From Arundinibacter roseus (GTDB lineage Bacteria > Bacteroidota > Bacteroidia > Cytophagales > Spirosomataceae): a stretch of DNA of 64,000 nucleotides. The stretch covers positions 186,001 to 250,000 of the forward strand of contig NZ_SMJU01000006.1 of the NCBI RefSeq assembly GCF_004348825.1, read 5' to 3'. The notes under the pieces were generated by a model. The model was not told the DNA's origin and searched no databases. It saw only the letters and a program-made list of their open reading frames with translations. This document shows, piece by piece, positions 55,058 through 63,972 of this stretch. Made by a program: the position numbers and the translations under genes. The stretch's first letter is position 1; each line of letters starts with the position of its first letter.

Positions 55058-55819
55058 TCAGAGCGAAAGTCTCAACCCATCAAACGCTAAATGTACGTTG
55101 GGTGGTAATTCTTTTTCCACGGCATCATGGAGGCCCATTTTGTGGCTTAGGTGAGTAAGGTAGGCCAGCGGAATATTGAGCCGGTCGATGAGGTCCAGGG
55201 CTTGCGAAAGGGTAAAATGCGACAGATGCGCTTCGCGTTGCAAGGCATCCAAAACCAGTACGCGTGTTCCTTCAATCTTTTCAAGCTCAATTTCTGAAAT
55301 ATAGTTGGCATCGGTGATGTACGTAAAATCACCGATACGATAGCCAAAAACCGGCAGCGTATGATGCATCACTTCAATGGGTTGAAAAGCAACACCATCT
55401 ACACAAAAAGGAGAATTTTCGATAGTATGTAACTGAAATCGGGGAACGCCGGGGTAGCGTTTTTCAGAAAAAGCATAGGCAAATTCTGTTTTTATCTGAT
55501 TCAAAACTTCCTCCCTTCCGTACAGAGGCATGTCTTTTTTTTGCAGGAAATTGAAAGCCCGCACATCGTCAAGCCCGGCTGTATGATCTTTGTGTTGATG
55601 TGTAAAAACCACAGCATCAAGCTTATGAACATCGGCTCTGAGCATTTGAGCACGAAAATCAGGCCCGGCATCAATGACGAAAGTTTTTCCTTTTTCTTCT
55701 ATCAGAACAGAGGCACGGAGCCGTTTGTCACGAAAATCCAGGGAACGACAAACGGCACATTCGCAGGCGATCACGGGAACCCCCTGCGATGTGCCTGTTC
55801 CAAGAAAGGTAACCTTCAT
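55058..55819 (-). CDS. PhnP-like metallo-beta-lactamase-fold phosphodiesterase
   Basis: The 253-residue protein starts with the family motif GTGTSQGVP and a zinc-binding Cys pair (C21-A-V-C24 in ACECAVC). It then has the core H74-x-H76-x-D78-H79 (FTHQHKDHTAG) and later His ligands. It resembles PhnP and related cyclic-phosphate or nucleotide phosphodiesterases; with no phn operon here the substrate is open. It lies 5 bases downstream of a receiver gene and 45 bases upstream of the NFACT gene, so the three form a probable operon. Confidence 0.86.
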   Translation of the reverse strand: MKVTFLGTGTSQGVPVIACECAVCRSLDFRDKRLRASVLIEEKGKTFVIDAGPDFRAQMLRADVHKLDAVVFTHQHKDHTAGLDDVRAFNFLQKKDMPLYGREEVLNQIKTEFAYAFSEKRYPGVPRFQLHTIENSPFCVDGVAFQPIEVMHHTLPVFGYRIGDFTYITDANYISEIELEKIEGTRVLVLDALQREAHLSHFTLSQALDLIDRLNIPLAYLTHLSHKMGLHDAVEKELPPNVHLAFDGLRLSL

Positions 55820-55824
55820 GAACG

Positions 55825-56202
55825 TTATTCTGTCAAATTTGCCACCACTTCCACAAGGCGGTCAAAATTTAGGGGTTTCATGAGCGCATCGTTGAAGCCT
55901 GCTTCTTTGAAGTCACCATCTGTATAATTTTTGGCATTTCCAGTTATAGCCACAATCGGTGTTTTCGACTTTTTATCATCGCTCATGCTTCGGATTTTGC
56001 GGGCACATTCCATGCCATCCATGATAGGCATATTGATATCGAGCAAAATAATATCAAAGTCTTCTTTTTCAAGAAGCTGCAACACTTGCTCGCCATTTTT
56101 GACGGCCGTGATCTCGTAATTTTGAAATTCAAGAATTTTCCGAGCTAAATTTTGAATCACCGAGCTATCTTCGGCAATCAATACGCGTTTGGTGTACGAC
56201 AT
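55825..56202 (-). CDS. Single-domain response regulator (CheY-like)
   Basis: The 125-residue receiver has E11-D12, phospho-acceptor D55 (IILLDINMPIMDG), T87 and K109 (LMKPLNF), and no output domain. It is 5 bases upstream of the PhnP-like gene and reads in the same direction. The kinase genes on either side (50.6 kb and 57.5-61 kb) are candidate partners. Confidence 0.9.
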   Translation of the reverse strand: MSYTKRVLIAEDSSVIQNLARKILEFQNYEITAVKNGEQVLQLLEKEDFDIILLDINMPIMDGMECARKIRSMSDDKKSKTPIVAITGNAKNYTDGDFKEAGFNDALMKPLNFDRLVEVVANLTE

Positions 56203-56282
56203 GGGACGTTGATCGTGTTTTAAAGTTAATTTGGCATGGTGAATTTAGGTATAATTCTATAAAGAATACAAAAAAGGAGTCT

Positions 56283-56825
56283 ATGAACCCAGAATTTCGT
56301 CCAAAAAAATATGTGGTAGGGGTCATTGGCCCGCGTGCCCTTCCAAAGAAATCTGCTGCCTATACGTTTGTAGAAAATCTGGGGAAAGCGCTTATCAATG
56401 AAGGTTTTAGTATCGTTTGTGGCGGGCGCACAGGCGCCATGGAAGCCGTGTGCAAAGGAGCCTGTGAAGCCGAAAGTTATTCGTTTGGTTGCACCATCGG
56501 AATTTTGCCGGGCAAAGAAAAATCATCCGCAAACCCATACTGTGACCTCGTCATTCCGACTGGAATAGGTGTCGCCCGAAACTTGATTCTGGTTCAGACC
56601 GCTGATATTTTGGTGGCAATTGGGGGAGGAAGCGGCACACTTTCCGAACTTGCGTTTTCATGGCAAAATGGCAAACACGTGATTTGCTGTACTAACTTCG
56701 GCGGATGGTCTGCTGAATTGGCGGGCCGTTCACTTGACCCGCATCATCAGAATCTTTTCCATCCGGCTTCCACGATTGAAGAAATTTTATCTTTGCTCAA
56801 CCACTATTTACCTACAAAAAAATGA
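56283..56825 (+). CDS. TIGR00725 / LOG-like Rossmann-fold protein
   Basis: The 180-residue protein has the LOG-like fold: VIGPRALP at the start, VCGGRTGAMEAVCKGACEA near 46-64, and GGGSGTLSELAFSW near 121-134. It fits TIGR00725 (molybdenum-cofactor-carrier-like / DprA-LOG clan). The phosphoribohydrolase motif PGGxGTxxE of true LOG proteins is replaced by GGGSGTLSE, so activity on cytokinin precursors is uncertain. It overlaps the next gene by ATGA (56822-56825). Confidence 0.85.
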   Translation: MNPEFRPKKYVVGVIGPRALPKKSAAYTFVENLGKALINEGFSIVCGGRTGAMEAVCKGACEAESYSFGCTIGILPGKEKSSANPYCDLVIPTGIGVARNLILVQTADILVAIGGGSGTLSELAFSWQNGKHVICCTNFGGWSAELAGRSLDPHHQNLFHPASTIEEILSLLNHYLPTKK

Positions 56826-57439
56826 AGTCAGGGTTTACCGCAAAAATTACACTCGCTTTCTGCCTGACCTTCGGTCTGCTTGGAGTACATGCGCAGAGTT
56901 TTCAACATCAAACGGAGGAGCACCGTGAAAAATATAAACAGGAGTTTCTAACCTCAGAAAACTCTCCTTTAAAAGAAGCTGATCTGGAATTTTTGCGTTT
57001 TTTTGAACCTGATTCTTCGTTTCAGGTGCATGCCAAATTTGTAAAAACTACCGGAAGTGAGCCCTTTTCTATGCCTACGTACAGCGGACAACAAAAAGAG
57101 TATATCAAATTCGGAGAATTGCACTTCACTTTACATGGGCAACTGCTCACGTTAGCGATGTATCGTAGCCTGAGTTTAATGCAGGTAGCCGCCTACCGCG
57201 ACTACCTGTTTGTTCCTTTTAAAGACCCTACCAACGGTGAGGAAACCTACGGCGGCGGTCGATATATGGATTTTAGGCTTAAAGATATCAGCGAAACGGG
57301 TGTTTTGCTGGATTTCAATAAAGCGTATAATCCTTATTGCGCCTATTCGGATGGCTATAATTGCCCGATTCCTCCGAAAGAAAATCATTTATCACTGGAA
57401 ATCAGAGCCGGAGAAAAGGGATTTGGCAAAGAACATTAG
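56822..57439 (+). CDS. DUF1684 domain-containing exported protein (second paralog)
   Basis: The 205-residue protein has a signal peptide (about 1-22, ending VHAQ) and the DUF1684 core with GEETYGGGRYMDF near 139-151 and DFNKAYNPYCAYSDGYNCP near 165-183. It is clearly related to the protein at 44453-45109. It is translationally coupled to the LOG-like gene. The gene ends 20 bases before the convergent hybrid kinase gene. Confidence 0.88.
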   Translation: MKSGFTAKITLAFCLTFGLLGVHAQSFQHQTEEHREKYKQEFLTSENSPLKEADLEFLRFFEPDSSFQVHAKFVKTTGSEPFSMPTYSGQQKEYIKFGELHFTLHGQLLTLAMYRSLSLMQVAAYRDYLFVPFKDPTNGEETYGGGRYMDFRLKDISETGVLLDFNKAYNPYCAYSDGYNCPIPPKENHLSLEIRAGEKGFGKEH

Positions 57440-57458
57440 CCTTGATTTTCCCCTTGGT

Positions 57459-60400
57459 TTATAGCCAATCATCCAGCCAACTTTTGTAATTTTCCAGGAA
57501 TCGCCCGTATGCCTTTTGGAGTTGAGGCAAGGCCGTGGAAAGCGTTGAAGTGTCGTCATGTTTCAGACGGCCTTCGGCATCTTTGGCAATCTCGGCAACC
57601 TGCATTACACCAACGGTTCCTGCACTTCCTTTCAGCGTATGCAGGTGACTCTTAACCGTAGCCATATCACCCGTCTCAAAAGCGGTGATCGCCTCACCTA
57701 CCAATTCGTTGGACTCTGTCACAAAATCTTCATACACCGACAACACAAGATCTTTCCCGCCGATTTGTTTCAGTTGATCCACAATCTCCCGATCCAGTAC
57801 GGGCAGGGCCATTTCACGGGCAATAGCCAGCTGTTTTTCGCTCATTTTGCGTGTAGAAGCAGACCCAATCATTGCCTGAACTTTGGCGATCAGGTGCTGT
57901 GCCCGAATCGGTTTTGCCACGTAATCGTCCATGCCCTGATTCAAAAAACGCTCCCGATCTTCTTTCATGGAGTAGGCCGTCATTGCCACAATAGGTGGCA
58001 AGCCGGTTGCGTATTTTTCATGAAGCTTTTTGGTCGTTTCCACCCCGTCCATGTCGGGCATCTGAATATCCATGAAAATGATGTCATACATTCCTTTCTC
58101 TGCCGTGACTACATCCTCTACCTTTTGCAAAGCTTCAAAACCACTTTCTGCTGTTTCGACTACACAGCCGGCTTTTTTCAGGATTTCACTTGCCACTTTC
58201 CGGTTCACCATATTATCATCAACCAGTAAAATGAAGGGATGATAGGTCTCAAAAATATTATCAATATAGGCTTCTTCCTCATTTTCGACTACTGATGCCG
58301 GGGCAATTGAGGTCTCTTTGGTTTCAAACGTAAACCAGAACATGCTGCCTTCGCCCATAGACGAAACTACGCCAATATCGCCGTTCATCAGGTGGCACAA
58401 CTGCCGAGAAATGGAAAGCCCAAGCCCCGTGCCACCATATGATTTGCGGGAAGAATTGTCGACTTGTGTAAAAGAAGTAAACAGAATTTTTTGATCTTCT
58501 TCCGAAATCCCTATTCCCGAGTCATACACTTCTACTTTGATCCGATTTTTCTTACCCTGCTTTTCCAGCAAATGCACTTTGATTTTCACGGCGCCATTAT
58601 CCGTAAATTTCAGAGCATTGGATGTCAGATTTGACAAAATTTGCAGGAGGCGGGTTTGGTCGGCAATGATGTACCTCGGCACCTCAGGTGCAAGCTGATA
58701 CGTGAGAGTAGTGTTCTTATTACGAGCCGTTTGGCTAAACAACGAAACCAGTTTTTCCAACAATTCCTGAATGGAAAGCGGCATTTCGTGCAGTGCCATT
58801 TTACCTGCTTCTATTTTGGACAAATCCAGAATATCATTTAAAATATGCAGCAGTGTTTCGGACGACCGTTTGATCGTTTGAATGTAATCGCGCTGTTCGT
58901 CGTTGAGTTTTGTATTAATCAAAAGGTCAATCATCCCAATCACGCCATTCATTGGCGTTCGGATTTCATGGCTCATATTAGCCAAAAATCCTTCCTTCAC
59001 TTTCAACGAGTGCTCGGCCTGCTCCTTGGCTTTCAGCAATTCCAGTTCATTCCGTTTCAGCGCCGTAATGTCACGCGCCAGCACGGCTACTTCCGACGGT
59101 CTGCCTTTGTCGTTGGTGAACATCAGCATATTGAACATAAACTGCCGTTCACTGCCGTCTTTCACCCGCAGCGTTGCTTCTACGTTGCGCAGGCTTTTGT
59201 CGCGACGGAGTTTAATGAGCGATTTATGAATCAGTTTACGGTCAAAGAAAAAATCCGTAATAGGTCTGCCCATCACTTCCTGAGGCGTGTACCCTGTTCG
59301 TTTGAGCACCGACGGGCTGATCATCGTAATAATTCCCTGCCGATCCATGCGGCAATAAATGTCCTGCAAGTTTTCAAAAATCCCGCGGAACACTTCCTCA
59401 CTTTGTCGCAGCGATATTTCGGCCTGCTTGCGACGGGTAATGTCCCGCGCAATACCCGAAACCTCCTCAATCAGTCCACCGGTATACAGAATCGGATTAA
59501 GGTAAAATTCAAGCCACATTTCTGAGCCATCACGGGTATCAATCTTCATCTCAAAGTACTGCAACTCACCCCGAAACGCCTGTCGATACCGGTTTTCAAG
59601 CGAGCGTCGATTTTGTGAACCCACCATTCGCCAGCCAAGTTTTTCGGTACTAACGTTCAAAGACGGCGCGGTATGTAATTGACTTTCAATTAAATCCGAA
59701 TAATTTCTATTGAAAGATGTCAACTGCATACTCTTATTCACAGACCAAATCAGGTGCGAGCTACTGTCAAAAATCGCATTGAGGCGGGCGGCATATTTGT
59801 TAAGTTCTTCTTCGTTTTGCTTTCGGGCAATTGCCAGGGCTACCTGCCCGGAAATAAATTCGAGCAGTTCAAGGTCGCGGGCATCGTAGGTATTTGGGTT
59901 GTCATAGGACTTCACACCGATAATCCCTGTCACGCGGTCGCCGATGCGAAGCGGCACACACAGCAACACTTCCGGCGTAGAACCGTAAAGGTACAAACTG
60001 TTGGTAGTAGCAAGTTTCTGAATATCTTCTTTGTATAAAAACAGCGGACGATTCGAAGCAATTGCGTATTCAGTAAGCCCGTTTCCCAGGCGCCTTTTGG
60101 TAAATTTCAGATTACCTTTAAAATATTGATCAATATAGTATGGGAAATAAAGAAAGCTCTTGGATTGATCGTAGAGGGCAATAAAGAAGTTTTTTACATC
60201 AATAATTTTTCCCAATTCCAAATGAATATTGTGGTAAAATTCGTCCAGATTTTGGGTGCTTATGGTCCAGTTTGCAATGCTGTAATAGAGATTCTGTGCG
60301 CGTTCGGCTCTGATTTTTTCCGTAAAATCGTGTAAAATACATCGAAAAGCCGTTGGTGTTCCATTGTCAAACCGGCAATTGACGCTACCCGTCAGGAATA

Positions 60401-61070
60401 TTTTGCGACCACTTTTACTCAAAAAAACCGTTTCAAAGTAAGGAATCTCCTCCCCTTTCTGAATGCGATTTAGTTGGCTCAACGTTTCGTCTTTAAACTT
60501 TGGATACAAAATATCTGCCAGAGTCATGGAGGCAATTTCGTCCAGCCCGTAGCCCAAAACCTCACGCCAGGCACGGTTTACGAAGATAAATTTACCGTCA
60601 AGCGTAATGAGTTGAATGAGGTCACTTGTGTTGTCGACCAGATCCTGTAACTGCGTATTGGACCGCGACAGTGCTGATTCCATCCGGAGACGGCGCGTGA
60701 TGTCGTCACCCACAAGGGTGAATGATGCAGGTCTGCCGTTTTCATTTTTAAGCAAAACGGAATTAATGGCCACCGTCCGCATTCCTGCATTTTTAGATAA
60801 AATTGGAAACTCTCGCCGCTCAATTTTCACTCCACGGTAGAGAGCATCTTCCAGCAAATCCTGCACTTCTTCCCGTTCAAATTCAGGAATTAATACACTA
60901 AGCAGATTTTCACCGATGAGATCAATTTCCTGCCAGCCGGTTTTTTTCAGGGTATAAGGGCTAACAGAAAGTATTTTCAGATCAATATCAAGCGTGATAC
61001 CGATCAGATTCAGGTGGTCAAGTGTCATGTTGACAGACTGCCATTCTTCAAAAGAACGTATGGTTTCCAT
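57459..61070 (-). CDS. Large soluble hybrid histidine kinase (PAS-PAS-GAF-PAS-PAS-HK-REC-HPt)
   Basis: I use the ATG at 61070 (1203 residues); the longer frame would overlap rsmA. Domains in order: PAS about 20-130 and 140-260, GAF about 275-425 (LLEFISGQVALAIA), PAS about 430-555 and 565-685, HisKA about 700-765 with His in MSHEIRTPMNG, ATPase about 810-925 (DSGIGI, GTGLGLS), receiver about 955-1075 (FMDIQMPDMDG), HPt about 1095-1200 with His in HTLKGSAGTVGV. It has no membrane segment. It contains a whole phosphorelay and needs only an outside receiver. It is divergent from rsmA. Confidence 0.92.
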   Translation of the reverse strand: METIRSFEEWQSVNMTLDHLNLIGITLDIDLKILSVSPYTLKKTGWQEIDLIGENLLSVLIPEFEREEVQDLLEDALYRGVKIERREFPILSKNAGMRTVAINSVLLKNENGRPASFTLVGDDITRRLRMESALSRSNTQLQDLVDNTSDLIQLITLDGKFIFVNRAWREVLGYGLDEIASMTLADILYPKFKDETLSQLNRIQKGEEIPYFETVFLSKSGRKIFLTGSVNCRFDNGTPTAFRCILHDFTEKIRAERAQNLYYSIANWTISTQNLDEFYHNIHLELGKIIDVKNFFIALYDQSKSFLYFPYYIDQYFKGNLKFTKRRLGNGLTEYAIASNRPLFLYKEDIQKLATTNSLYLYGSTPEVLLCVPLRIGDRVTGIIGVKSYDNPNTYDARDLELLEFISGQVALAIARKQNEEELNKYAARLNAIFDSSSHLIWSVNKSMQLTSFNRNYSDLIESQLHTAPSLNVSTEKLGWRMVGSQNRRSLENRYRQAFRGELQYFEMKIDTRDGSEMWLEFYLNPILYTGGLIEEVSGIARDITRRKQAEISLRQSEEVFRGIFENLQDIYCRMDRQGIITMISPSVLKRTGYTPQEVMGRPITDFFFDRKLIHKSLIKLRRDKSLRNVEATLRVKDGSERQFMFNMLMFTNDKGRPSEVAVLARDITALKRNELELLKAKEQAEHSLKVKEGFLANMSHEIRTPMNGVIGMIDLLINTKLNDEQRDYIQTIKRSSETLLHILNDILDLSKIEAGKMALHEMPLSIQELLEKLVSLFSQTARNKNTTLTYQLAPEVPRYIIADQTRLLQILSNLTSNALKFTDNGAVKIKVHLLEKQGKKNRIKVEVYDSGIGISEEDQKILFTSFTQVDNSSRKSYGGTGLGLSISRQLCHLMNGDIGVVSSMGEGSMFWFTFETKETSIAPASVVENEEEAYIDNIFETYHPFILLVDDNMVNRKVASEILKKAGCVVETAESGFEALQKVEDVVTAEKGMYDIIFMDIQMPDMDGVETTKKLHEKYATGLPPIVAMTAYSMKEDRERFLNQGMDDYVAKPIRAQHLIAKVQAMIGSASTRKMSEKQLAIAREMALPVLDREIVDQLKQIGGKDLVLSVYEDFVTESNELVGEAITAFETGDMATVKSHLHTLKGSAGTVGVMQVAEIAKDAEGRLKHDDTSTLSTALPQLQKAYGRFLENYKSWLDDWL

Positions 61071-61186
61071 GGGGTGTTTAGGAATACTGGTGAACGGGAG
61101 GAAATGCAAAAATCTTAACTGAACTAAATCTACTAATTTAGCCGTAATTTTAGGGTTAATTCGATCAAATTCAAATTTAGAGCCTT

Positions 61187-61966
61187 TTGAAAGTACGCGC
61201 AAAAAAACATCTTGGCCAGCATTTCCTCCGGGATCAGGCTATCGCTCAACGCATTGTGCAGAGTATGAGCCTTCATCAACAGTACACAAAAGTGCTGGAA
61301 ATTGGCCCTGGCATGGGTGTACTTACGCAATATTTACTACCTAATCCGTCCTTTGAAACCTATGTTATCGAAATTGACCGTGAATCGGTAGTTTATTTAA
61401 AAGAACATTTTCCTGAGCTTACTCCCAGAATTGTGGAAGGTGATTTTTTAAACTGGAAACTGTCCGAACTTACAACCGAACCCGTCGGAATTATTGGCAA
61501 TTTTCCCTATAATATTTCATCCCAAATCTTTTTCAGCGTTTTAAAACAACGCAATCAGGTGCCGGAAGTAGTATGTATGTTACAAAAAGAAGTAGCAAGA
61601 CGGATTGCCTCGCCACCGGGCAATAAAGAATATGGAATTCTGAGCGTACTGTTACAGGCATTCTATGATATAGACTATCTGTTTAGTGTTCCTCCGGGCG
61701 CTTTTGACCCGCCACCGAAGGTACAATCGGGCATCATCCGGCTCCGGCGAAATACTACCGAAGAACTTGCCTGCGACGAAGCACTTTTTTTCCGAGTGGT
61801 TAAAACCGGGTTCAATCAACGTCGCAAAACCCTGCGCAATGCGCTGAAACCTTTGGGTGTGACCTTTGAGTCGGAATATCTTGACAAACGGGCCGAGCAA
61901 CTGAGCGTATCTGATTTTGTGACCCTTACCCAAAGTATTGAAGCCGCTTCGGCAGATCTTTCCTAA
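61187..61966 (+). CDS. rsmA: 16S rRNA dimethyladenosine transferase RsmA (KsgA), TTG start
   Basis: The 259-residue protein starts at TTG 61187. An in-frame TAG stop three codons upstream (61178-61180) and the conserved start KKHLGQHFLRD leave no other choice. It has the SAM motif LEIGPGMGVLT at about 37-47 and the catalytic NFPY at 105-108. It dimethylates A1518 and A1519 of 16S rRNA late in 30S assembly. It is followed after 31 bases by mgtE on the same strand. Confidence 0.96.
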   Translation: MKVRAKKHLGQHFLRDQAIAQRIVQSMSLHQQYTKVLEIGPGMGVLTQYLLPNPSFETYVIEIDRESVVYLKEHFPELTPRIVEGDFLNWKLSELTTEPVGIIGNFPYNISSQIFFSVLKQRNQVPEVVCMLQKEVARRIASPPGNKEYGILSVLLQAFYDIDYLFSVPPGAFDPPPKVQSGIIRLRRNTTEELACDEALFFRVVKTGFNQRRKTLRNALKPLGVTFESEYLDKRAEQLSVSDFVTLTQSIEAASADLS

Positions 61967-61997
61967 CCTCCGAGAAGCAGTAAATCCATGATTCAGC

Positions 61998-63350
61998 ATG
62001 ACTTTCGAACTTACCAAAGACTACCTTGACCATATCCTGGATCTGATTGAAAAGCAAGATTCGGCCACGCTCAAAATCGAAATGGAAGGGCTGTACCCGG
62101 CAGACGTCACGGGTATTTTGTACGAAATGGAGAGTCAGGAAGCCCGCTATCTTATTAATCAGCTCGACACAAAGATAGGGGCCGAAATTCTGGCCGACCT
62201 TGATCCGCCGGAGCGACGCGAGTTTTTAAAGAATTTTACTTCCGAAGAAATTTCCCGCTACGTCAATCTATTTGATTCTGATGATGCCGTGGATTTGCTG
62301 AACGAACAGCCGATCCGCGTACGCGAAGAAGTTATTGCCTTGTTGGAAGACCGCGAGCAGGCTCGTTTTATTCTGGATTTGCTGCACTACGACGAAGATG
62401 TAGCCGGTGGCTTGATGCAAAAAGAGCTGGTTAAAGCCAACGTAAACTGGAACATGAATCAGTGCATTGAAGAGCTTCGTAAGCAGGCCGAAGATGTCGA
62501 GAAAGTGTATGCCGTGTACGTGGTCGACGATCACGAACGTTTGCTTGGCTTACTTTCGCTGAAGAAAATTGTGCTGGCACACAAAAACACCAAGGTTGAA
62601 AGCATCTACGATCAGGACTTTATTTTTGTAGAAACCTACCGCCCTGCCGAGGAAGTTGCCGAACTCATGCAGCGCTATGACCTCGACGCAGTTCCGGTTG
62701 TAAATGTGCAGGGAAAACTTTTGGGACGAATTACGATTGACGACATCGTGGACGTCATTACCGAACAGGCAAGTTCTGACACGCTGGCAATGGCCGGTAT
62801 TACGGGAGATGTGGAGGAAGACGACACCGTTTGGCGACAAACACAGGCCCGGCTTCCGTGGTTGCTGGTGGGTATGATGGGTGGAATTCTGGCTGCAAAA
62901 TTTATTGGTTTCTTTGAAGGTGATCTCAAAATTGTTCCGGCAATGGCGGCCTTTATTCCAATTATTGGTTCTACAGGTGGCAACGTTGGCATCCAAACGT
63001 CTTCTATTATTTTACAAAGTCTGGCAGACAAATCGGGCCTCGACACGGGCGTTTGGCAGCGGCTTATACGAATGTTCGCGGTGGCGCTCATCAATGGACT
63101 TATTATCAGTCTGATCGTTTTCGGATTCAATTTGCTTATTGGCAATGAATTACAATTAGCACTCGTGGTTTCTTCCGCTTTGTTGTCGGTAGTTTTTCTG
63201 GCCTCATTCATGGGGACGGTCACGCCGTTAGCTTTGGACAAGCTGGGAATAAATCCTGCGGTTGCTTCTGGGCCTTTCATCACCACCGCCAATGACCTCA
63301 TCGGCTATGGAGTTTATTTTGGTCTTGCTCATTTGCTACTTGACCTGTAA
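61998..63350 (+). CDS. mgtE: Magnesium transporter MgtE
   Basis: The 450-residue protein has an N-terminal superhelical domain (1-130), tandem CBS domains (about 135-255; GGLMQKELVKANV, VPVVNVQGKLLGRITIDD) and five membrane helices (about 285-450). The pore signature IPIIGSTGGNVGIQTSS lies near 321-337. It imports Mg2+ and is gated by Mg2+ binding to the cytosolic domains. No Mg2+ riboswitch is visible upstream. It shares a probable transcript with rsmA. Confidence 0.95.
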   Translation: MTFELTKDYLDHILDLIEKQDSATLKIEMEGLYPADVTGILYEMESQEARYLINQLDTKIGAEILADLDPPERREFLKNFTSEEISRYVNLFDSDDAVDLLNEQPIRVREEVIALLEDREQARFILDLLHYDEDVAGGLMQKELVKANVNWNMNQCIEELRKQAEDVEKVYAVYVVDDHERLLGLLSLKKIVLAHKNTKVESIYDQDFIFVETYRPAEEVAELMQRYDLDAVPVVNVQGKLLGRITIDDIVDVITEQASSDTLAMAGITGDVEEDDTVWRQTQARLPWLLVGMMGGILAAKFIGFFEGDLKIVPAMAAFIPIIGSTGGNVGIQTSSIILQSLADKSGLDTGVWQRLIRMFAVALINGLIISLIVFGFNLLIGNELQLALVVSSALLSVVFLASFMGTVTPLALDKLGINPAVASGPFITTANDLIGYGVYFGLAHLLLDL

Positions 63351-63370
63351 ATCAGTCCAACAAATTAGAA

Positions 63371-63408
63371 ATCCTGAGCCATTCCAAATATGGACATTGG
63401 CTCAGGAT
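63371..63408. terminator. Bidirectional hairpin between mgtE and ssb
   Basis: A perfect 11-base inverted repeat (ATCCTGAGCCA at 63371-63381, TGGCTCAGGAT at 63398-63408), with an inner TCC/GGA pairing, lies between the convergent mgtE and ssb genes. There is no T-tail, so function as a terminator is likely but not certain. Confidence 0.65.
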
Positions 63409-63419
63409 ACAGGTCGAAT

Positions 63420-63749
63420 TCAAGCCACCTCTTTTTTCTTTCCTTCCTCAATTTTGTAGGCCACGATTTCAGTTATACGTACCGTTTGATCTTCTTTATT
63501 CTGATATTGCCGGTAGTTGATTTTTCCTTCAACTGATATAAATTTCCCCTTCGCGACCAATCGCTCGCATTGCTCGGCCAATTTACCCCACGCCACCACC
63601 GTGTGCCAGGTCGTATTAGTCACTTCCTCCTGATTCTTATTCAGGTACGTTTCGTTGGTGGCTACGCTAAATGATGCTACTTTGCCATTGTCAAATTCGC
63701 GAACGGTTACTTCACGTCCTACATTGCCCATTAATTTTACGGTATTCAT
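63420..63749 (-). CDS. ssb: Single-stranded DNA-binding protein, short form without acidic tip
   Basis: I use the ATG at 63749 (109 residues). The longer frame to 63932 adds residues unlike Ssb. The OB fold starts MNTVKLMGNVGREVTVRE and includes WHTVVAWGKLAEQCE near 48-62 and ISVEGKINYRQYQNKE. The C-terminus ends EEGKKKEVA: it is basic and lacks the DDDIPF-type acidic tip that recruits repair proteins. It may be a secondary Ssb, with the full-length replication Ssb elsewhere. Confidence 0.93.
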   Translation of the reverse strand: MNTVKLMGNVGREVTVREFDNGKVASFSVATNETYLNKNQEEVTNTTWHTVVAWGKLAEQCERLVAKGKFISVEGKINYRQYQNKEDQTVRITEIVAYKIEEGKKKEVA

Positions 63750-63972
63750 AGTTTTGATTGTTAAGTGGACTAGCCACGGTGAAAATGAGTTGATTAACTG
63801 ATGGGACAAAGGTGCAGGGTTCTGGAAAAATAAGTCGGTTCGTAATTGTTTATAGTCGGATAAAAACAGTTGTAGTCGTTTGCAAATGGATAATAGTTTT
63901 GTACATTTAGGAAAAAACGAATCAAAAAACATTAATTAAATCGTATCAGTTTTTAACTAAATCTCCCTCTAA

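Noticed and set aside
57558-59525. Long plus-strand open frames inside the large kinase gene (e.g. 57558-58229, 58845-59525)
   Set aside because: Antisense to HisKA, ATPase and receiver domains; no motifs and no start context.
61071-61202. N-terminal extension of the large kinase
   Set aside because: It would overlap rsmA; METIRSF at 61070 is a better start.
62675-63301. 208-residue minus-strand frame inside mgtE
   Set aside because: Antisense shadow of the MgtE CBS and membrane domains.
63750-63932. N-terminal extension of ssb
   Set aside because: Residues before MNTVKLMG are unlike Ssb and overlap the likely promoter.
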